DNA from: Pedobacter terrae | GTDB taxonomy: Bacteria; Bacteroidota; Bacteroidia; Sphingobacteriales; Sphingobacteriaceae | Length of the DNA stretch: 64,000 bases | NCBI RefSeq assembly: GCF_900100705.1 | Contig: NZ_FNCH01000001.1 | Span: 633,163-697,162, forward strand | Direction of reading: 5' to 3' | Made by a program: the position numbers and the translations under genes | Notes under the pieces: model-generated | The model's database searches: none | Told to the model about the DNA's origin: nothing | Seen by the model: only the letters and a program-made list of their open reading frames with translations | Shown: in pieces, positions 55,362 to 64,000 of the stretch | Layout of the letters: every line of letters starts with the position of its first letter | Numbering within the stretch: the stretch's first letter is position 1

Positions 55362-55369
55362 TATATTTG
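55362..55369 (+). promoter_or_regulatory. ruvB promoter -7 box, predicted leaderless
   Basis: TATATTTG matches TAnnTTTG. It ends 5 bp before the ruvB ATG at 55375, with no Shine-Dalgarno between. The -33 box is not clear. Confidence 0.5.
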
Positions 55370-55374
55370 CGGTT

Positions 55375-56397
55375 ATGAATGAACACCTGGATCCTGAAGC
55401 AAGCAACCTGACCCCTACCGATCGCGATATTGAAAGGGTTTTAAGGCCGCAGGCTTTTGAAGATTTTACCGGACAGGAAAAAGTGATGGAAAACCTGAAG
55501 ATTTTTGTTCAGGCGGCAAAACTTCGTGGTGAAGCGTTAGACCATGTTCTATTACATGGTCCTCCGGGATTAGGTAAAACCACGCTTTCTCATATCATCG
55601 CCAATGAAATGGCAACTGGTATCAAAGTAACCTCTGGTCCGGTATTGGATAAACCAGGGGATCTGGCTGGTTTATTAACCGGCCTGGATGAAGGCGATAT
55701 TCTTTTTATTGATGAGATCCACCGTTTATCTCCGCTTGTAGAAGAATATCTGTATTCGGCCATGGAAGATTTCAAAATTGATATCATGCTCGAAACTGGC
55801 CCGAATGCACGTTCCGTACAGATATCGCTTAATCCTTTTACATTGGTTGGCGCCACTACGCGTTCCGGATTGTTAACAGCTCCTTTAAGAGCCCGTTTCG
55901 GAATTAATGCACGTTTAGCTTACTATGATGCTAAACTGCTCACTACCATTGTACTCCGATCTTCAGATATATTAAAAACGCCAATCAGCGATGAAGGTGC
56001 TTATGAAATTGCCCGCCGTAGCCGTGGTACACCCCGTATAGCCAATGCTCTTTTACGCAGAACGAGAGATTTTGCACAGATTAAAGGAAATGGAACGATC
56101 GACACCGAAATCGCCAGATATGCATTAAACGCTTTAAACGTAGACGAACATGGGCTGGACGAGATGGATAATAAGATTCTGGTTACGATCATAGATAAGT
56201 TTAAAGGTGGTCCGGTAGGTTTAAAAACCATTGCAACAGCTGTTGGAGAAGATGAAGGCACGATTGAAGAAGTATATGAACCATTTTTAATTCAGGAAGG
56301 TTATATTATGCGTACTTCCCGCGGACGGGAAGTTACCGAAGCTGCTTACAAGCACTTAAAGAAAAATTTCCCTGGCCAAACGGGAAAGTTGTTTTAA
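55375..56397 (+). CDS. ruvB: Holliday junction branch-migration helicase RuvB
   Basis: A 340-residue AAA+ ATPase of normal RuvB length. Walker A is '[21 protein letters not shown]' (about 59-79), Walker B '[11 protein letters not shown]' (about 108-118), sensor '[18 protein letters not shown]' and the winged-helix C-terminus '[21 protein letters not shown]' (about 300-320). It drives branch migration with RuvA during recombinational repair. RuvA and RuvC are not in this window. Confidence 0.98.
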   Translation: MNEHLDPEASNLTPTDRDIERVLRPQAFEDFTGQEKVMENLKIFVQAAKLRGEALDHVLLHGPPGLGKTTLSHIIANEMATGIKVTSGPVLDKPGDLAGLLTGLDEGDILFIDEIHRLSPLVEEYLYSAMEDFKIDIMLETGPNARSVQISLNPFTLVGATTRSGLLTAPLRARFGINARLAYYDAKLLTTIVLRSSDILKTPISDEGAYEIARRSRGTPRIANALLRRTRDFAQIKGNGTIDTEIARYALNALNVDEHGLDEMDNKILVTIIDKFKGGPVGLKTIATAVGEDEGTIEEVYEPFLIQEGYIMRTSRGREVTEAAYKHLKKNFPGQTGKLF

Positions 56398-56422
56398 CAG
56401 TCTTGCGCTTCTCCAGCTCGGT

Positions 56423-56535
56423 CGTCATTTCGACCGGATTGCAGCGGAATGCCGGCCTGTGCGGACAGCCCGTACAGGCGGGGAGAAATCTATTGAACTG
56501 AACTCAAAGATCTCTCCACTGCGGTCGAGATGACG
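56423..56535. repeat. Family A CGTCA-type repeat, full copy
   Basis: It starts CGTCATTTCGACCGG and ends CGAGATGACG, with a CAGCCCGTACAGGCGGGG hairpin inside. It lies in the 410-bp gap 56398-56807, which also holds a second repeat and no recognisable gene. It lacks the outer flanks shared by the pair around the cco operon. Confidence 0.7.
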
Positions 56536-56566
56536 ACCATACCAGACGAACATACTAAAAATTAAA

Positions 56567-56650
56567 CGTCATTCCCGCGCAGGCGGGAATCTTAATGCAA
56601 GCGCTTTAAGATTCCCATCCTATAGCCATCGGATCAAGTTGGGAATGACG
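56567..56650. repeat. Family C CGTCA-type repeat
   Basis: It starts CGTCATTCCCGC and ends GGGAATGACG, with an internal CCCGC-GCA-GGCGGG stem and a CCGATGGC-like module. Termini match the other two families in their outer CGTCA/TGACG. Confidence 0.65.
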
Positions 56651-56807
56651 ATTGCTTGAGGAATATTATCTAATAAAATTTCTGTCACTCATATTGATTT
56701 TTATAAAATAAATTATCCCTCAGAGTGACGCCACTTTGAAAAATATATAATCCATTTGAACATTTAAGCCCTTTTGGTGTTCATAACATAGAAATCAAAC
56801 ATTAATT

Positions 56808-58316
56808 ATGAATATTGAATTACGTAAACTAACGCTCGAAGATTACGCAGATCTTAAAGAATCAATGTTACAGGCCTACGACAGTATGGGTGGTTCCATC
56901 TGGCCAAAATCCAGCATCGCAAAACTTATAAATATTTTCCCTGAAGGGCAGCTTTGTATTGCTGTTGATGATAAAGTAGTAGCCTGTTCATTGGCTATTA
57001 TTGTGGAATATGATGAATACGGCGACCGGCATACTTATAAATTGATCACTGGTGATTATTCTTTTACCACACACGATCCCAATGGCGATACACTTTACGG
57101 CATCGAAATTTTTGTTCACCCCGAATATCGTGGTTTGCGCTTAGGACGAAGACTGTACGAAGCCAGGAAAGAACTCTGCGAAAGCCTTAACCTCAAAAGC
57201 ATTATTGCCGGCGGACGAATTCCCGGTTATCATCAATATGCCGAAAAGTTGAGTCCGAGGCAATACATAGATAAGGTAAAGGCTAAAGAAATTTATGATC
57301 CCACACTTACTTTTCAGATCTCAAATGATTTTCACGTTAGGAAGGTATTAAAAAATTACCTGCCAGGCGATAAAGAATCAAAAGAATATGCCACCTTAAT
57401 TGAATGGAATAACATTTATTACCAGGGTATTGATGCTTCGGCTCGTTCGGCCATGACCATCCGTTTAGGTTTGGTGCAATGGGAAATGCGTTTGTTCCCA
57501 AATATGGAAGCATTTTACGAACAGGTAGAATTTTTTGTAGATGCTTTGAGTGGTTACAAATCAGATTTCGTGATGTTCCCTGAGTTATTTAACACACCGC
57601 TGCTCCAACCATATAATCACTTGCCAGAAATTGAGGCCATGCGTAAGCTTGCTGAAAAAACGGGAGAGATTGTACAGAAAATGCACGAATATTCGTTAAG
57701 CTACAACACCAATATTATTACTGGTAGTATGCCGCTCATTGAAGACGGCAAATTATACAATGCCACTTACCTTTGCCACCGTACCGGTAAAATAGATGAA
57801 TACAGGAAAATTCATATTACGCCAAATGAGCAAAAATATTATGGCATGATTGGTGGCGATAAAGTGCAGGTTTTTGATACCGATTGTGGTAAAGTCGGTA
57901 TTTTGATTTGTTATGATGTAGAATTCCCTGAATTGAGCCGTATTTATGCCGAGCAAGGCATGCAGATTTTATTTGTACCCTTTTTAACCGATACCCAAAA
58001 CGGTTATACACGAGTTCGTCATTGCGCGCAGGCAAGGGCAATAGAAAACGAGTGTTATGTGGCCATTGCCGGCTGTGTGGGCAACTTACCGAAGGTAAAT
58101 AATATGGATATTCAATTTGCCCAGTCAGCAGTTTTTACCCCTTCTGATTTTGCTTTTCCAACTAATGCCATTAAAGCAGAAGCGACACCGAATACAGAGA
58201 TGGTATTGGTGGTAGATGTGGATCTCCATTTATTAGACGAACTGCATCATTATGGAACGGTAAAGGTGCTAAAAGATAGACGCAAAGATCTTTACCAGGT
58301 TAAACTTTTAAAATAA
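56808..58316 (+). CDS. GNAT acetyltransferase fused to carbon-nitrogen hydrolase
   Basis: A 502-residue two-domain protein. The N-terminal GNAT domain covers about 1-160; its acetyl-CoA loop is 'VHPEYRGLRLGRRLYEARKEL' (about 103-123). The C-terminal nitrilase-superfamily domain covers about 222-500, with the catalytic triad Glu in 'VMFPELFNTP', Lys in 'EYRKIHITPNE' and Cys in 'ILICYDVEFPELSR'. This fusion is a known architecture in several phyla. It suggests an acylated intermediate being hydrolysed, but no substrate is established. It is monocistronic and ends at a terminator. Confidence 0.93.
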   Translation: MNIELRKLTLEDYADLKESMLQAYDSMGGSIWPKSSIAKLINIFPEGQLCIAVDDKVVACSLAIIVEYDEYGDRHTYKLITGDYSFTTHDPNGDTLYGIEIFVHPEYRGLRLGRRLYEARKELCESLNLKSIIAGGRIPGYHQYAEKLSPRQYIDKVKAKEIYDPTLTFQISNDFHVRKVLKNYLPGDKESKEYATLIEWNNIYYQGIDASARSAMTIRLGLVQWEMRLFPNMEAFYEQVEFFVDALSGYKSDFVMFPELFNTPLLQPYNHLPEIEAMRKLAEKTGEIVQKMHEYSLSYNTNIITGSMPLIEDGKLYNATYLCHRTGKIDEYRKIHITPNEQKYYGMIGGDKVQVFDTDCGKVGILICYDVEFPELSRIYAEQGMQILFVPFLTDTQNGYTRVRHCAQARAIENECYVAIAGCVGNLPKVNNMDIQFAQSAVFTPSDFAFPTNAIKAEATPNTEMVLVVDVDLHLLDELHHYGTVKVLKDRRKDLYQVKLLK

Positions 58317-58327
58317 GCACTATAAAA

Positions 58328-58358
58328 AAATGCCGGTCAACTTCATGTACCGGCATTT
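58328..58358. terminator. Bidirectional terminator
   Basis: AAATGCCGGT pairs with ACCGGCATTT across an 11-base loop. It is preceded by an A-run and followed by T-rich sequence. It lies between the convergent genes ending at 58316 and 58378. Confidence 0.9.
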
Positions 58359-58377
58359 CATTTTAATCTAAAGCTAA

Positions 58378-58584
58378 TTATTTTCTCATCACAAACCAGA
58401 TAATCAGGCCAACAATTATAGCTATTGGGATCACCCATTTCAACGCCTGCCCTGCTCCATTCTCGTCTTTTTCTGTAACCGCAGGTTTTGCTGGTCCCGG
58501 ATCTTCTTTATGATTTTCATAATCTTTTTCTATCGGTTTCGGAGCTGCTCCTGATTCCGTATGTTGTGGATCTATATTTTCCAT
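58378..58584 (-). CDS. Small tail-anchored membrane protein
   Basis: A 68-residue protein. The first 45 residues are polar and Pro/Glu/Lys-rich ('HTESGAAPKPIEKDYENHKE'). A C-terminal membrane helix ('WVIPIAIIVGLIIWFVM') ends with Arg-Lys. The layout is that of a tail-anchored inner-membrane protein. No family is recognised. It shares a terminator with the fusion gene upstream. Confidence 0.65.
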   Translation of the reverse strand: MENIDPQHTESGAAPKPIEKDYENHKEDPGPAKPAVTEKDENGAGQALKWVIPIAIIVGLIIWFVMRK

Positions 58585-58705
58585 AGCAATTTGCTAAAAG
58601 CTCTCCCTTTCTAGTTGTTACACCAATCAGGCGAACCATAATTAATTAATTTAGTTTCTGCATGTAGAACAAGCGATTAATAAAAATGTTTTAAATCCTA
58701 AGCCT

Positions 58706-58713
58706 TATCTTTG
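58706..58713 (+). promoter_or_regulatory. queG promoter -7 box, predicted leaderless
   Basis: TATCTTTG matches TAnnTTTG and ends 7 bp before the GTG start of queG. No Shine-Dalgarno sequence and no clear -33 box were seen. Confidence 0.5.
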
Positions 58714-58720
58714 CAAATCG

Positions 58721-59656
58721 GTGTATAACAATCATGTAAAATATAGCCAGCTAATTAAAGAAGAAGCCTTCCGTTTGGGCTTCTTGTCCTGCGGTATTGC
58801 TAAAGCCGAATTTCTTGAAGAGGAGGCGCCCCGTCTGGAAAACTGGCTCAATCAAAACCGACACGGTGAAATGAAATATATGGAAAATTATTTCGATAAA
58901 CGCCTTGATCCCCGATTACTGGTTGATGGAGCCAAATCGGTAATTTCCTTATCATTAAACTATTACACAGAAGAAAAACAGTCGGATCCAAACGCGCCTA
59001 AAATTTCCAAGTATGCTTACGGACAGGATTACCACACGGTAATTAAAGAAAAATTAAAAGAACTCACCCATTTTATTGAAGAAAATATCGGAGAAGTTTC
59101 TGGAAGGGCATTTGTAGATTCTGCTCCGGTTTTAGACCGTGCCTGGGCTAAAAAATCGGGAATTGGTTGGATCGGAAAAAATTCCAACCTGATTAGCAAA
59201 ACGGACGGTTCGTTTTTCTTTCTTGCGGAATTGATCGTTGACCTTGAACTGGATTACGATCATCCTTATCAGGCCGATTATTGTGGAAGCTGCACCCGCT
59301 GCTTAGATGCCTGCCCTACTGATGCCATTATTGCACCACAGGTTGTAGACGGATCGAAATGTATCTCCTATCTTACTATTGAACTTAAAAATGAAATCCC
59401 TAATGCGTTTAAAGATAAAATGAGCAACTGGATGTTCGGCTGTGATATCTGCCAGGACGTTTGCCCATGGAATCGTTTCGCTAAAACGCACAATGAAGAT
59501 GCCTTTAAGCCAGAGAATGGGTTGCTGGACTTAAATGCAAAAGACCTGATGGAAATTACGGATGATGTTTTTAAAAAGGTTTTTAAAGGATCAGCAGTTA
59601 AGCGCACCAAGTTCACTGGATTGAAAAGAAATATAGATTTTTTGAAAAGTGAATAA
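58721..59656 (+). CDS. queG: Epoxyqueuosine reductase
   Basis: A 311-residue protein. An N-terminal cobalamin-binding DUF1730 domain covers about 40-150 ('[32 protein letters not shown]'). '[29 protein letters not shown]' carries the catalytic Asp. Two 4Fe-4S motifs follow: '[16 protein letters not shown]' (about 188-203) and '[15 protein letters not shown]' (about 231-245). It performs the last step of queuosine synthesis in tRNA. I start at GTG 58721 because no ATG precedes the conserved N-terminus, and '[14 protein letters not shown]' aligns with other QueG starts. The HEAT-repeat tail of longer members is absent. Confidence 0.95.
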   Translation: MYNNHVKYSQLIKEEAFRLGFLSCGIAKAEFLEEEAPRLENWLNQNRHGEMKYMENYFDKRLDPRLLVDGAKSVISLSLNYYTEEKQSDPNAPKISKYAYGQDYHTVIKEKLKELTHFIEENIGEVSGRAFVDSAPVLDRAWAKKSGIGWIGKNSNLISKTDGSFFFLAELIVDLELDYDHPYQADYCGSCTRCLDACPTDAIIAPQVVDGSKCISYLTIELKNEIPNAFKDKMSNWMFGCDICQDVCPWNRFAKTHNEDAFKPENGLLDLNAKDLMEITDDVFKKVFKGSAVKRTKFTGLKRNIDFLKSE

Positions 59657-59781
59657 TCTAAAAGCTATTCTAAAGATCTTAAAACAAATCAGAATGGAAG
59701 TCTCCATAAAACACTTAGTATACCTAAGTTTGATTTGACAATATCTGCTGAGCTGTTTTACAAACAATTTTATTTTCCGAT

Positions 59782-59865
59782 CGTCACCTTGATCCGATAG
59801 CTAGCTATCGGATTTATTTCAGGGTCTATTTGCAGTTAAGATGCTGAAATAAATTCAGCATGACG
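59782..59865. repeat. Family B CGTCA-type repeat carrying the 22-bp palindrome
   Basis: It starts CGTCACCTTGA, contains the perfect palindrome at 59792-59813 that also occurs at 28006-28027, then TTCAGGGTCT, GATGCTGAAATAAATTCAGC, and ends CATGACG. It lies in a 370-bp gap between convergent genes; nothing else is recognised there. Confidence 0.7.
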
Positions 59866-60026
59866 ACCCTAGCAGTATAAAAGATAACATATTTAAAAAT
59901 AACCGAAATTAGGTTTGTATTCTAGAAACATTTCAAGGTAACCATACCTTAATGTTATAACACAGCTAAGCAGGTAAAACTTAACCAAACAGTGGCTTGG
60001 AATAACCTGACTATCATAAAGTTCAT

Positions 60027-61886
60027 CTATTTCACAGGAAAGCTGTTATCACTTTTAACCTTATCCGGTGTGTGCGGGTTCCCCATCACGACTTTAGATA
60101 ACTTTTTATTAGTTGTTATATTTATTTTAACCTGTCGATCGCCTTTTTCCCATACGCCAATCGTACTGTGATTTTTTTCTATCGTACCGTCTTCAAAGGT
60201 TAGCGTCAAATCAATAGGCAAAGGCTTAACACTTTTATTTTCAACACTTATAGTATATCCACCTGAAGCTTTATCTACTGCTTTTATAGCTAGATCGGTC
60301 ACCCCATCTTCAAAAAACCAAGCTTTCCAAAACCAGTTTAAATTTTTCCCGCTGCCCGCATTTATGCTGTTAAAGAAATCGTATGGCATCGGATGTTTGC
60401 CATTCCAGTTTTGGATGTAGGTGTGTAAAGCTTTCGTAAACAATTCATCGCCAAGATAATCCTTAACATATAAATAAGCCAAACCCGGTTTTGGATAAGA
60501 ATTGGTGAAAGATCCTGATCCTTTCAAGTCAGGTGTTAAGGTCATTATAGGCGTATCATCCTTCCCGCCAGAAGACGAAGCGGTTGGCTGTACACCATAT
60601 TCATCCACAATGGTAGAATCAATCATTGGTGATATGAGCCACTCACCAATAGTTGCCCAACCTTCATCCATCCAACCATATTTGGTCTCATTTATACCCA
60701 TATAAAATGGGAACATGGTATGAAAAATCTCATGATCTGTTAAGGTTATGGCATCCGTACGATTATCAACCGGATTATCATTAACCATCATAGGGTATTC
60801 CATCTGATCTAAACCATCAAATATTGTTTCATGGTTGTACGGAAAAGGCCATTTCGGAAAAGTATAACTCATGGCTTCTACCGTTTTACGGGCAAAATCT
60901 ATTACTTCATAATAATCTTTATGCTTTGGGTTAAATACCGCATCTACCCTTGTTCTTCTTTTTGTTTTAGGATCAACCACCAAACTGCTTGATTTCCATA
61001 AATAATGATCACTCAAAGCAAAAACAAAATCGGTCACATTTTTAGCTTCAAATTTAAAAGTATTAGAAGCTTTAGGTTGCGTTACTTTTTTATTGGCTAA
61101 ATCTGCAACGGTGATTACATCAATTACAGCATCATTTTTTTCTGCAGTTAACATCCTGGAAACAATATCTTTCTGGAATACCTCCGAAGGGTTTTTCAAA
61201 TCACCAGTTGCCCAAACGCCGTAACCACCTGGTACTTTAATGGAAGCATTAAACTGATCAAAATCGTTGTAAAATTCTTCGGCACCTGTATATGGGAACT
61301 TATTCCAGCCATCAATATCATCGTAAACAGCAATACGCGGAAAACAGTAAGCTACAAAGTACGAGCCTTCATCCACCTGTCCTGTACGCACATGTGATCC
61401 TTTATTTAAAGTATAACTATAATCAATAGAAAAATTAATGGTTTTGCCTGGTAAAATCGCAGGAACATTAACAGTCATATTTGTTCCATTAATTTTAAAA
61501 TCAGTAACTGATTTTCCGTTCGCTGCTAATTTTTCTATAGCCACACCATCACCCAGGTCAGAGGCTGCCATTTTCGATTTTCGTGGCGTACCCTTTTTAT
61601 ATAAATTTGGATATAACTTAAACCAGATTTCCTTCAAAGTATCCGGGCTGTTATTGGTGTATGTTACCTGAACTTTTCCCTTTAACAATCTGCTGGCAGG
61701 ATTAAAATCTACATTCAGATCGTATTTAGACGTGTTTTGCCAATAATTCTTCCCGGGTTTACCATTTGCATTTCTGGTTTCTTTTTGATAGGCCTTCTGA
61801 AAAACCGGTTCTATCGGTAGTGTAGTTTGTGCACTTGCATAAATTACAGCGCAAAATAACAGGCTAAATATTTTTATAGATTTCAT
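60027..61886 (-). CDS. Secreted M1-family metallopeptidase
   Basis: A 619-residue protein. It has a signal peptide (KSIKIFSLLFCAVIYASAQ), an M1-type N-terminal beta domain (about 50-240) and a catalytic domain with the zinc motif HEIFH (His385, Glu386, His389) and the third ligand Glu408 in 'WMDEGWATIGE'. The HEXXHX18E spacing is exact. The exopeptidase motif, usually GAMEN, appears as 'GLDQMEYPMM' (about 358-367). A short C-terminal beta region follows. It is likely a periplasmic or surface aminopeptidase. It is 87 bp after the exonuclease gene. Confidence 0.93.
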   Translation of the reverse strand: MKSIKIFSLLFCAVIYASAQTTLPIEPVFQKAYQKETRNANGKPGKNYWQNTSKYDLNVDFNPASRLLKGKVQVTYTNNSPDTLKEIWFKLYPNLYKKGTPRKSKMAASDLGDGVAIEKLAANGKSVTDFKINGTNMTVNVPAILPGKTINFSIDYSYTLNKGSHVRTGQVDEGSYFVAYCFPRIAVYDDIDGWNKFPYTGAEEFYNDFDQFNASIKVPGGYGVWATGDLKNPSEVFQKDIVSRMLTAEKNDAVIDVITVADLANKKVTQPKASNTFKFEAKNVTDFVFALSDHYLWKSSSLVVDPKTKRRTRVDAVFNPKHKDYYEVIDFARKTVEAMSYTFPKWPFPYNHETIFDGLDQMEYPMMVNDNPVDNRTDAITLTDHEIFHTMFPFYMGINETKYGWMDEGWATIGEWLISPMIDSTIVDEYGVQPTASSSGGKDDTPIMTLTPDLKGSGSFTNSYPKPGLAYLYVKDYLGDELFTKALHTYIQNWNGKHPMPYDFFNSINAGSGKNLNWFWKAWFFEDGVTDLAIKAVDKASGGYTISVENKSVKPLPIDLTLTFEDGTIEKNHSTIGVWEKGDRQVKINITTNKKLSKVVMGNPHTPDKVKSDNSFPVK

Positions 61887-61973
61887 TTTTTGAGCTTAGG
61901 GCTAAGTGCAATGCGCATAGCGTTTAACGTCAATTAAACATTTTAAACAATTAACCGGTTCACCAGTCAACTA

Positions 61974-62927
61974 TTACTTGCCAAACTTCATTTTTAACTG
62001 CTCTAACATATCCGAATTGATTGGTTGAGCGGGCTTTTCTGGCTTCGGCTGAGGTTTCTGTTGATATTGAGGTTTATTTGCAGGTGTGTTATGCTGAGGT
62101 CGTGCCGGTCTGTTTTCATTTTTCTTTGCATTGAAATTTGCCCACTCCTCATCTAATTTCTTCTTTGTGTATAATGGGAAGTCGCCATTTTTCATCCAGG
62201 CATAATAACTCGGCTCTACCGAAAATACCTGCGCAGTAGTTTTCCCTTTGTGCTTGCCAAAGTTAAAACATACCTCATCAGTATCATTGTAAACCAAACG
62301 ACCGGCAAAATCTACAGGTTTATTTATATTGGTAAAGATATGCAGTGCGTCCACATCATTTACAACCGGAATGCTCTTTACACCTTGTTTACTCTCAAAC
62401 TCAGTTTCTTTATACATTTCCAACTGGCCGAGTAAAACTTTATAAGTAGCAATTACATCAGCCTCTGCAGCATGTGCATTAATTAAATCTTCCTGACAAT
62501 AGAATTTATACGCTGCCTTTAGGGTACGTTGCTCCATTTGGTGAAATATATTCTGTACATCAACAAATTTGCGGTTGCTCATGTCGAAATCCACTTCAGC
62601 CCTTAAAAATTCTTCCAAAAGCATTGGGATGTCAAATTTATTCGAATTGTATCCTGCCAGGTCACTATCACCAATAAATTCAGCAATTTCTGCTGCTAAA
62701 GTTTTAAAGGTAGGCTCGTTAGCAATGTCTTCATCATAAATACCATGTATTAATGACGTTTGCAGAGGAATTGGCATTTCCGGATTTACGCGCCAGGTTT
62801 TAACAAGTTCAGAACCATCTGGCATAGCTTTTAAAACCGCTATTTCAACGATTCTGTCAGCTCCAACATTAACTCCGGTAGCTTCTAAATCGAAAAATGC
62901 TAAGGGGCGCTTTAAATTTAATTTCAT
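61974..62927 (-). CDS. DEDDh exonuclease, DNA polymerase III epsilon-like
   Basis: A 317-residue protein. The exonuclease domain covers about 8-175: Exo I 'AFFDLEATGVNVGADRIVEIAVL' (Asp, Glu about 13-15), Exo II 'DLAGYNSNKFDIPMLLEEFLRAE' (about 91-113) and Exo III 'NAHAAEADVIATYKVL' (His-x4-Asp, about 152-157). A short exo-associated domain (about 205-255, 'VCFNFGKHKGKTTAQVFSVEPSYYAWMKNGDFPLYTK') follows, then a Pro/Gln/Asn-rich tail. It probably degrades single-stranded DNA or RNA from the 3' end. Whether it serves as the replicative proofreader is not decided. Confidence 0.9.
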   Translation of the reverse strand: MKLNLKRPLAFFDLEATGVNVGADRIVEIAVLKAMPDGSELVKTWRVNPEMPIPLQTSLIHGIYDEDIANEPTFKTLAAEIAEFIGDSDLAGYNSNKFDIPMLLEEFLRAEVDFDMSNRKFVDVQNIFHQMEQRTLKAAYKFYCQEDLINAHAAEADVIATYKVLLGQLEMYKETEFESKQGVKSIPVVNDVDALHIFTNINKPVDFAGRLVYNDTDEVCFNFGKHKGKTTAQVFSVEPSYYAWMKNGDFPLYTKKKLDEEWANFNAKKNENRPARPQHNTPANKPQYQQKPQPKPEKPAQPINSDMLEQLKMKFGK

Positions 62928-63110
62928 TTCTTAAGATGTGAGATTGGCGACATTAGATTTGAATCGGAATGTCAAATTCTTTTTTTCAAAAGTGCTAAAA
63001 AGGTTTCATTAGTTCGGTAAAACGGCCTTATTAATTTATAAATTTAATTGTCAAATTATTTTAGAATATTGGTTGCTAAGATTAAATTGCGAAAATTTAT
63101 ATACGCTCAG

Positions 63111-64000
63111 ATGAACAAGACATTAGCCCTGTTATCACTTCTATTTTTATCGTTAACCATTCATGCTCAAGATTTTAAATTCGGATCAATTACTTATGAT
63201 GATTATGAATTCGACAGAAAGAAATTAGATAGTAATGCTAATGCGATCGTTTTAAAAGAATTCGGCACCGCATCTATACAAAGAGATGATATTACAGGAA
63301 GTTTGGAACTGATTTTTGAACACCATGTAAAAATTAAAATCTATAATAAAGAGGGCTTTAAAGAGGCTAATGTTGTAATTCCAACCTATAAAGATGAATC
63401 CCGCGAAGAAACGATCAGTGAATTAAAAGCTTCTACATTTAATTATGTAGACAATAACTTTGTAGAAACCATTATGGATAAAAAGGCTGTGTTCACTGAA
63501 AACAGGTCAAAATATACCAGACTCACCAAGTTTACACTCCCAAACCTTAAAGAGGGCGCCGTTATTGAATATAGTTATAGGTTAAAATCCCCCAACTTAT
63601 TTAATTTCAGAACGTGGGAGTTTCAAAGCAATATTCCAAAGATAATTAGCGAGTATCTGGTTTTCATTCCGGGTATTTATAATTACAATGTATCCCTACG
63701 CGGTTTTCAAAAATTGACGGATCAAAAAGTTGAACTGAGCAAAGAATGTTTAAGGCTATCGGGCGTACCAATTGATTGTTCAAAAATCAATTACATGATG
63801 AAAAATATCCCGGCATTTATTGAGGAAGATAATATGACCGCGCCCAGCAACTTCAAATCAGCCATTTATTTTGAACTTTCTGATGTTCAGAATTTAAACG
63901 GCAGTAAAACTTCCTACACCAAAACCTGGAAAGATATTGATTATGAGCTGTCGTCTTATAAAACACTGGGCGATCAGATGAAACGGAAAGATGTTTTTAA
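63111..64000 (+). CDS. Secreted DUF3857 protein (3' end outside window)
   Basis: It opens MNKTLALLSLLFLSLTIHAQ, a clear signal peptide, and remains open to the last base, so only the first 296 codons are seen. The region from about residue 50 ('GTASIQRDDITGSLELIFEHHVKIKIYNKEG') through 'LTKFTLPNLKEGAVIEYSYRLKSPNLFNFRTWEFQSNIPK' is the DUF3857 domain of Bacteroidota periplasmic proteins. Many members carry a transglutaminase-like domain after it, which would lie beyond the window. Function unknown. Confidence 0.85.
   Translation, partial: MNKTLALLSLLFLSLTIHAQDFKFGSITYDDYEFDRKKLDSNANAIVLKEFGTASIQRDDITGSLELIFEHHVKIKIYNKEGFKEANVVIPTYKDESREETISELKASTFNYVDNNFVETIMDKKAVFTENRSKYTRLTKFTLPNLKEGAVIEYSYRLKSPNLFNFRTWEFQSNIPKIISEYLVFIPGIYNYNVSLRGFQKLTDQKVELSKECLRLSGVPIDCSKINYMMKNIPAFIEEDNMTAPSNFKSAIYFELSDVQNLNGSKTSYTKTWKDIDYELSSYKTLGDQMKRKDVF

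Overview
This 64-kb window is chromosomal DNA of a Bacteroidota, most likely a member of the Sphingobacteriaceae close to Pedobacter. The assignment is inferred from protein content and signals, not from a database search. The supporting evidence is a fused ccoN-ccoO oxidase gene, GLPGLI-type and DUF3857 proteins, a carboxypeptidase-regulatory-like outer-membrane barrel, low G+C, and many promoters with the Bacteroidota -7 box TAnnTTTG. No transposase, prophage, CRISPR array, rRNA or tRNA was recognised.

Layout. 1-6100: a divergent NmrA-like/HxlR pair, then an OmpR-type two-component system divergent from an outer-membrane beta-barrel gene. 6351-16666: one long leftward operon for microaerobic respiration. 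In transcription order it is an orphan D-lactate-dehydrogenase-like domain protein with a cysteine tail, hemN, ccoI, ccoS, ccoNO, ccoQ, ccoP, ccoG, ccoH and a SafE-like membrane protein. About 200 bp of inverted repeat brackets it on both sides. 17079-21160: a FixL-like heme-PAS kinase, a receiver-CRP/FNR fusion regulator, and a 593-residue cysteine-rich protein of unknown function. 21437-27857: an alcohol-dehydrogenase-family reductase, a lone receiver, and a glycerol locus (DeoR-type regulator, glpD, glpK, glpF). 28319-30437: an exonuclease overlapping a CBS-DUF294 protein. 30868-34030: rplT-rpmI-infC-thrS, read leftward. 34148-41853: lipoprotein, acyltransferase, GLPGLI-like protein, a 3 x 265-bp tandem array, an LutA-like protein, an MFS protein and recQ. 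41969-51225: a DUF1016-type nuclease, a TolB-propeller/amidohydrolase, a radical SAM protein, a secreted protein and a flavoprotein. 51277-59656: purK, purE, YqgE, pdxH, 3-hydroxyacyl-CoA dehydrogenase, ruvB, a GNAT-nitrilase fusion and queG. 60027-64000: an M1 peptidase, a DEDDh exonuclease and the start of a DUF3857 protein.

How the parts fit. The most coherent system is the low-oxygen module. The sensor kinase carries the FixL heme-PAS signature, with the proximal His and two Arg in FixL spacing. Its neighbour joins a FixJ-like receiver to a FixK/FNR-like DNA-binding domain in one polypeptide. The adjacent operon encodes the cbb3 oxidase, its assembly factors and oxygen-independent heme synthesis. 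Two uncharacterised cysteine-rich proteins are embedded in the same neighbourhood.

Non-coding structure is rich. Mosaic intergenic repeats are bounded by CGTCA/TGACG. Short-period repeats cover the stop codons of recQ and possibly ccoG. A repeat pair has entered the 5' end of purE. Several genes have a -7 box only 4-7 bp before the start codon, which predicts leaderless mRNAs.
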